Shown here piece by piece: positions 6,479 to 10,302 of a stretch of DNA of 10,302 nt (position 1 is its first letter; the number at the start of each line of letters is the position of its first letter). Made by a program: the position numbers and the translations under genes. Location of the stretch: contig JAOUFA010000103.1 in the NCBI GenBank assembly GCA_029858545.1, forward strand, positions 1 through 10,302, read 5' to 3'. The notes beneath the pieces are model-generated. The model had not been told where the DNA came from. It worked only from the letters and a program-made list of their open reading frames with translations, and searched no databases. Origin of the DNA: Betaproteobacteria bacterium. GTDB taxonomy: Bacteria; Pseudomonadota; Gammaproteobacteria; Burkholderiales; SG8-39.

Positions 6479-9238
6479 TCACCCCGCCAGCCGCCTCGCC
6501 TCGCGGTCCTCGGGTTGGAACACCATCTCGAAGCGCGCGCCGCCGTCGCTCGCGTAGCGCAGTTCGCCCTCCAGTTGTTCGGTGAGCGTGACCACCAGCC
6601 GCATGCCGAGCGAGCGGGTATGCCGCGCGTCGAACCCCTCGGGCAGGCCGCGCCCGTCGTCGGCGACCGACAGCCGCACCCGGCCATCGTCCAGGCGCAC
6701 GGCTTCGAGTTCGATCTTGCCCTTCGCCCCGGCATCATAGCCGTGTTTGTATGCGTTCGAGATCAGCTCGTTCAGGATCAGTCCGCAGGGAACCGCGGTT
6801 TCGATGCCCAGCCGCAACGCGCCGGCGCGCACGCGCACCGGCACCCCGCGCGACAACGGCTGATGGGTGTCGATCAGGTGCTCGACCAGCTGTGCGAGGT
6901 AATCACTGAACGCGATCTCGGCCAGGTTCCCCGAGCGGTACAGCTGCTCGTGCACCAGCGCCATCGACTTCACGCGGCTCGCGCTCTCCTGGAACATGCG
7001 CAGCGCCTCCGGGTCCTTCACCTCGCGGCTCTGCATGCCGAGCAGGCTCGCGACCACCTGCAGGTTGTTCTTGACCCGGTGATAGACCTCCTTCAGCAGT
7101 ACTTCCTTCTCGCGCAGCGCCTTCTCGACGCGCATCTCGGCGCGCTTGCGCTCGGTGATGTCGAGGAAACTCGTCAGCGCGCAATCCTCGCCGCCCAGCA
7201 CGAGAAAGTCGGTGGTGAGAATCACCTGAATCAGCTCGCCTGTGCGCGTGCGAAATTCGACATCGACGTCGCGGATCGGGTTTCGGCTCACACTGCTCTC
7301 GAACGTCTGCCGGCGCCCGTCCGGCGCCGCATACAAGTCGAGCTCGCCCACCGTCTTGCCGACCAGGTCGACACGGCGGTAACCCAGCGCCTTCTCGAAG
7401 CTCGCGTTCACATCCAAGATCACGTCGTCGCGCAGGCGGCGGATTCCCATCGCCACCGGATTGCTGTGGAACGTCCTGGCAAACAGCTCCTCGCGTTCGC
7501 GCAACGCGGTCTCGGCACGCTTGCGCTCGGTGATGTCGACGAAGCTCGCGAGCGCGCAGTTTTCGCCGCCCAGTACGATGTAGTCCACCGTCATCAGCAC
7601 GTGCGAGGCCTCCCCCCAGGCATCGCGAATCGCGACCTCCTCGCCATAGAGCAACTCGCCGCGCCGCGCCTTGTCCATGACCGCCGCGCGCTGCCCGGGT
7701 TCGACGTAGACCGGGATCTCGCCGACGGTCTTGCCGGTGATCTGATCGCGCCGATAGCCGAACATCTTCTCGAACGCCGGATTCCAATCGATGATCACGT
7801 CATCGCTCAGGCGGCGGATCGCCAGCGCCACCGGGTTGTGGTGAAACGCCTTGGCGAAGCGCTCCTCGCTTTCGCGCAGCGAGGCCTCGATGCGCTGGCG
7901 CCCGGTGATGTCGACGAAGCTCGCCAGCCCGCAATCGGCGCCGTCCAGGCGGGTGTAGTCGACGGTCATGAGCAGCTTCGAGATCGCACCGGCTTCATTG
8001 CGGATTTCCACCTCGAGCCCGTAGATCGGCTCGCGATGCTGGGTCTTTTCCAGGATCAGCCGGCGCGCGTCCGGGTGGGTGTAGAAGTTGATGTCCGATA
8101 CCTTCCTGCCGACCACCTGTTCGCGGCGCAATCCGAGCATCACCTGGAACGCCGGGTTGCAGTCGAGCAGCACGTCGTCGTCGAGGCGCCGTATCGCGGT
8201 GGCGATCGGCGAGCCGTAGAACGCCTTGGAGAAACGCTGCTCGCTTTCGCGCAGCGCGCGCTGAGACTTTTCGAGTCTCAGCAACTGCCTCGCGAGCAGC
8301 CCGCCGAGAAAGAGAATCACCGCGCTCACCGCCGCGCCCAGCGCGTAATACAGGATCCTGCGCGACCAGTAGGCGGAGAGCACGGTCGCTTCCGTCCTGC
8401 CGACCACGACGGCGAGTCCGTAGTCCTCGACGCGGCGGAAGCCGTACAGCCGCCGTTCGGTGTCCAGGGGGCTCGCGGCATGGAAGAGGCCTTCGCTTTT
8501 CAGCGCGATCTGGCCCCGGAAGATCGGATTCCCGCCCATGTCCTGTCCGGCGGACGGCGTGCCGCCGGACAGCCGCGCGCGGATCACGCCGTCCATGCCG
8601 ACCAGGGTCTGCAGCGCATTCGGACCCAGATCGACCTCGGCGAACAAGCGCGAGAAATGAAACGGGTCCATCGCCACCGACACGTATCCCGCGAAGCCGC
8701 CGTCCGCCGCGTCCAGTCGCTTCGAGACGATGATCGCCCACTTGCCCGCGTTCGGCCCGCTGGTGGTCCGGCGGGGCTTGCTGACGAACGCCTCGGTCGA
8801 GGCGTTCGTCCGATGATGCTCGAAATTCTCGCGTCCGCGAAAATTCGGCGCGCCGCGGATCGGGTAGTCGGCGACGAGCAGGTCGCCGTGACGCCCGATC
8901 ACGGCGAGCGAGTAATACGGCGCCTGCAGACTGTGCGTCCGCACGGCAAATTCGCCGAGATCGAGCTTCCTCGCCGAACTCGCGTATTCGGTTGCGATCT
9001 GATCGAGCAAGCGGTCGACACCGCGCAGCGTCTGGTGAACCTGCCGCGCCAGAACACGCGCCAGGTTGGTGTTCGCCATATCCGCCGTCTCGATGATCCG
9101 CGCGCGCTCCAGGCGCGACTGGACCAGGATCGCGCTCCACAGTCCGGCGACCAGCAGCGCGCAAAAGCCCCACACCGCGTAGGCGCGCCAGTACCGCCTT
9201 GCGTCGGCGATGCGTCGATGCAGAACCGCGGAGGTCAT
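6479..9238 (-). CDS. Membrane sensor histidine kinase: PDC/dCache-like sensor, three tandem PAS, HisKA_2 and HATPase_c (919 aa)
   Basis: A second inner-membrane histidine kinase of the same family. Membrane segments are at about residues 21-40 and 296-318. The periplasmic part between them has a PDC-type pattern (GKWAIIVSKRL at 165-175, GYVSVAMDP at 184-192). Three PAS domains begin at residues 335, 460 and 585, exactly 125 residues apart, each with an NP-containing or related segment, an (R)RL-x-DDV motif and a SF-[VL]-DIT end. The HisKA_2 box EVYHRVKNNLQ (717-727) holds His720; the HATPase has NELISNAYKH (823-832), DDGRGLP (860-866) and SLGM (876-879). No receiver domain is attached. Residues 707-909 align without gaps to 579-781 of the downstream kinase, about 60% identical by hand count. 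ATG 9238 precedes the first helix and follows a weak GGGAA. It begins 33 bases after the solute-binding protein gene, so shared transcription and a shared signal are likely. Confidence 0.94.
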   Translation of the reverse strand: MTSAVLHRRIADARRYWRAYAVWGFCALLVAGLWSAILVQSRLERARIIETADMANTNLARVLARQVHQTLRGVDRLLDQIATEYASSARKLDLGEFAVRTHSLQAPYYSLAVIGRHGDLLVADYPIRGAPNFRGRENFEHHRTNASTEAFVSKPRRTTSGPNAGKWAIIVSKRLDAADGGFAGYVSVAMDPFHFSRLFAEVDLGPNALQTLVGMDGVIRARLSGGTPSAGQDMGGNPIFRGQIALKSEGLFHAASPLDTERRLYGFRRVEDYGLAVVVGRTEATVLSAYWSRRILYYALGAAVSAVILFLGGLLARQLLRLEKSQRALRESEQRFSKAFYGSPIATAIRRLDDDVLLDCNPAFQVMLGLRREQVVGRKVSDINFYTHPDARRLILEKTQHREPIYGLEVEIRNEAGAISKLLMTVDYTRLDGADCGLASFVDITGRQRIEASLRESEERFAKAFHHNPVALAIRRLSDDVIIDWNPAFEKMFGYRRDQITGKTVGEIPVYVEPGQRAAVMDKARRGELLYGEEVAIRDAWGEASHVLMTVDYIVLGGENCALASFVDITERKRAETALREREELFARTFHSNPVAMGIRRLRDDVILDVNASFEKALGYRRVDLVGKTVGELDLYAAPDGRRQTFESSVSRNPIRDVDVEFRTRTGELIQVILTTDFLVLGGEDCALTSFLDITERKRAEMRVEKALREKEVLLKEVYHRVKNNLQVVASLLGMQSREVKDPEALRMFQESASRVKSMALVHEQLYRSGNLAEIAFSDYLAQLVEHLIDTHQPLSRGVPVRVRAGALRLGIETAVPCGLILNELISNAYKHGYDAGAKGKIELEAVRLDDGRVRLSVADDGRGLPEGFDARHTRSLGMRLVVTLTEQLEGELRYASDGGARFEMVFQPEDREARRLAG
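7112..8236 (-). repeat. Three tandem 375-bp units encoding PAS domains
   Basis: The PAS domains of the upstream kinase occupy three units of exactly 375 bases (8236-7862, 7861-7487, 7486-7112). At the DNA level the plus-strand string TGATGTCGA recurs at 7156, 7531 and 7906, spaced exactly 375 bases. The first two boundaries show close protein similarity (RFSKAF, RFAKAF, LFARTF; the IRRL-x-DDV segment in all). The lack of insertions or deletions points to duplication within the gene. Confidence 0.9.
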
Positions 9239-9271
9239 GCGTTCCCGTTCAGGTGATGGCGTGATCCATCG

Positions 9272-10237
9272 CTACTGGAGCTTGAGCCCGAGCTCGCGAA
9301 TCAGCGGCCCCCACTTCGCCGCCTCGCGGCGTACGAACGCATCGAACTCGGCCGGGCTGCCGCTGCTGCCGGCCACGATGCCCGCGGCGGCCATCCTTTC
9401 CTGCAAATCCTTCGCCGCGAGTGTACCCGCCACCGTGCGGTGGATACGCGCGATCACCTCGGGCGGCGTGCCCGCGGGCGCGACAAGGCCCATCCAGACC
9501 GAGACGTCGAAGCCCGGAAATCCCAGCTCGGCGAGCGTCGGCACTTCGGGGTGCGCGGCGATACGCTGCGCCGAGAGCGCCGCGAGCGCGCGCAGCCGGC
9601 CGCTTCTCACGTGCGGCACCCCGGGGGTCACGCCGTTGAAGGTCACCTCGACATCGCCGGCCAGCAGCCCCTGGGTCACCGGTGCCGAGCCCTTGTACGG
9701 GATATAGGTTATCCGCACCCCGGCGAGCTTGTTGAACAACTCGCCGGCGAGCTGCGTGGAGATGGTGCCCGCGCCGAAATTGAGCTTGCCGGGATTCGCC
9801 CTGGCGAGTTCGATCAGTTCGCGCACCGATTTGGGTCCGCGCGCCGCGTCGGTCTCGAGGATCACCGGGCCCCAGCCGATCAGCCCGATCGGCGCGAAAT
9901 CGCGCAACGGATCGAACGGCAGCTTCGCATACAGATACTGGTTCATCGCGAGCGTCGAGTCGATCGCCATCAGGATCGTATAGCCGTCGGGCGCGCTCTT
10001 CGCCACCACATCGGCGCCGATAATGCTGTTCGCGCCCGCCCGGTTCTCGACGATCACCGGCTGGCCCCAGGCCTCGGCGAGTTTCGGCGCGATCGAGCGC
10101 GCGAACACGTCGCCCACGCCGCCCGCGGCGAAGGGCACCACCCAGTGCACCGCACGCGTGGGCCAGGTCTGGGCGCGGGCGGCGTCCGCCTGCCAGCCGA
10201 TCAACAGTGAAAATCCTGCCAGAAAGATATATCTCAT
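9272..10237 (-). CDS. Tripartite tricarboxylate transporter (TTT) periplasmic substrate-binding protein, Bug/TctC family (321 aa)
   Basis: A periplasmic binding protein that in this family captures carboxylates or similar small organic anions. The first 23 residues form a signal peptide (hydrophobic 4-15, cleavage likely after ADAARAQ). The mature part has the family pattern: WPTRAVHWVVPFAAGG (25-40), Asp43, GQPVIVENRAGA (58-69), PDGYTILM (83-90), NPGKLNFGAG (148-157), a LAGELF segment (163-168), YIPYKGSAP (178-186), EVPTLAELGFPGFD (231-244) and APAGTPPEV (253-261). The length is typical. ATG 10237 has an excellent ribosome binding site. It lies between the end of a putative kinase gene (19-base gap) and the next kinase gene (33-base gap), with no TctA or TctB subunit in view. 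Bug proteins are abundant in betaproteobacteria, many are unlinked to transporter genes, and at least one (BctC of Bordetella) takes part in two-component signalling. A sensing role is therefore likely here but is inference; the ligand cannot be read from sequence. Confidence 0.95.
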   Translation of the reverse strand: MRYIFLAGFSLLIGWQADAARAQTWPTRAVHWVVPFAAGGVGDVFARSIAPKLAEAWGQPVIVENRAGANSIIGADVVAKSAPDGYTILMAIDSTLAMNQYLYAKLPFDPLRDFAPIGLIGWGPVILETDAARGPKSVRELIELARANPGKLNFGAGTISTQLAGELFNKLAGVRITYIPYKGSAPVTQGLLAGDVEVTFNGVTPGVPHVRSGRLRALAALSAQRIAAHPEVPTLAELGFPGFDVSVWMGLVAPAGTPPEVIARIHRTVAGTLAAKDLQERMAAAGIVAGSSGSPAEFDAFVRREAAKWGPLIRELGLKLQ

Positions 10238-10242
10238 GACGG

Positions 10243-10248
10243 TCTCCT
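10243..10248 (-). promoter_or_regulatory. Strong ribosome binding site of the Bug substrate-binding protein gene
   Basis: On the minus strand AGGAGA lies six bases before the ATG at 10237, inside an A/T-rich spacer. It is the best Shine-Dalgarno match in the window; the kinase genes around it have weak or no such site. This suggests the binding protein is made in larger amount than the kinases from the same message. Confidence 0.8.
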
Positions 10249-10256
10249 TTTACATA

Positions 10257-10302
10257 CTAAATAAAACGTTCAACTTCCGAGATCTCGGGCCGGAACACGA
10301 CC
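10257..10302 (-). CDS. C-terminal end (14 codons) of a putative third HisKA_2-family sensor kinase, cut by the window edge
   Basis: Reading the minus strand from 10301, the frame gives VVFRPEISEVERFI followed by TAG (10259-10257). This matches the extreme C-termini of the two kinases in the window: VFRPDASESERLAG in one, VFQPEDREARRLAG in the other, at the same place after the last HATPase strand. The plus-strand string CGGGCCGGAACACGA occurs both here (10286-10300) and in the C-terminal codons of the kinase at 3973-6369 (from about 4026), supporting common descent. Its stop is 19 bases before the substrate-binding protein start, so the two are probably co-transcribed. Only the tail is visible; domain content upstream is unknown. 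Confidence 0.7.
   Translation of the reverse strand, partial: VVFRPEISEVERFI

Noticed and set aside
6370..6738. 123-codon in-frame upstream extension of the downstream kinase, overlapping the 3' end of the other kinase
   Set aside because: The extension has no homology-like pattern and overlaps the well-supported HATPase codons in another frame; ATG 6369 is right before the first membrane helix.
7156..7940. A Cys conserved at the same place in all three PAS repeats (residues 436, 561, 686), possibly a redox or cofactor site
   Set aside because: The position precedes the final strand and, as I recall, Cys is common there in related PAS families, so repeat duplication explains it without a special role.
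6515..9256. 913-codon open frame on the plus strand, antisense to the three-PAS kinase
   Set aside because: It mirrors the real gene almost exactly, its translation is rich in Arg, His, Gln and Ala without any domain pattern, and such antisense frames are expected in GC-rich genes. The minus-strand frame has clear kinase motifs throughout.
9252..9271. Small hairpin (GATGG, 6-base loop, CCATC) between the binding-protein and kinase genes
   Set aside because: The stem is only five pairs and has no T run, so it is not a convincing terminator or attenuator.
10277..10288. Perfect 12-bp palindrome CCGAGATCTCGG upstream of the binding-protein gene, a possible operator
   Set aside because: It lies inside the C-terminal codons of the putative third kinase, there is no second copy at other promoters in the window, and a 12-bp palindrome can arise by chance. 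Kept only as a note.
1..10302. tRNA, rRNA, CRISPR, insertion sequence or phage features
   Set aside because: No cloverleaf-like sequence, spaced short repeats, terminal inverted repeats or transposase-like protein was seen on either strand.

Overview
The window is very G+C-rich (by eye about two thirds) and densely coded. The mix of a MshE-type pilus/secretion ATPase, a Ser/Thr kinase-HDOD-GAF fusion, HisKA_2 sensor kinases and a Bug-type (TctC) substrate-binding protein suggests a betaproteobacterium, probably of the Burkholderiales/Rhodocyclales sort. That placement is inference from gene content, not from a marker gene.

Layout: (1) 1-1348, minus strand: the first 449 codons of a GspE/PulE-family ATPase with an N-terminal MshEN c-di-GMP-binding domain; its C-terminus lies beyond the window. 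(2) 1349-1531: a divergent intergenic region. (3) 1532-3976, plus strand: an 814-residue soluble protein with Ser/Thr kinase, HDOD and GAF domains. (4) 3973-6369, minus strand: a membrane sensor histidine kinase (periplasmic PDC/dCache-like domain, two PAS, HisKA_2, HATPase). Its stop codon overlaps the stop of the Ser/Thr kinase gene tail to tail. (5) 6479-9238, minus strand: a second sensor kinase of the same type, with three PAS domains in an exact 375-bp (125-residue) register. (6) 9272-10237, minus strand: a secreted tripartite tricarboxylate transporter (TTT) substrate-binding protein of the Bug family, with a strong ribosome binding site. (7) 10257-10302, minus strand: the last 14 codons of what looks like a third kinase of the same family, ending 19 bases before the binding-protein start.

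The minus-strand genes from 10302 down to 3973 run head to tail with gaps of 19, 33 and 109 bases and probably form one transcription unit: kinase (partial), solute-binding protein, kinase, kinase. No TctA/TctB membrane subunits and no response regulator are visible. The most interesting reading is that the Bug protein is a periplasmic ligand receptor feeding paralogous sensor kinases, rather than, or as well as, part of a transporter. The left part (c-di-GMP-binding ATPase divergent from a Ser/Thr kinase-HDOD-GAF protein) looks like a separate regulatory/pilus locus. No RNA genes, insertion sequences, CRISPR arrays or attachment sites were found.
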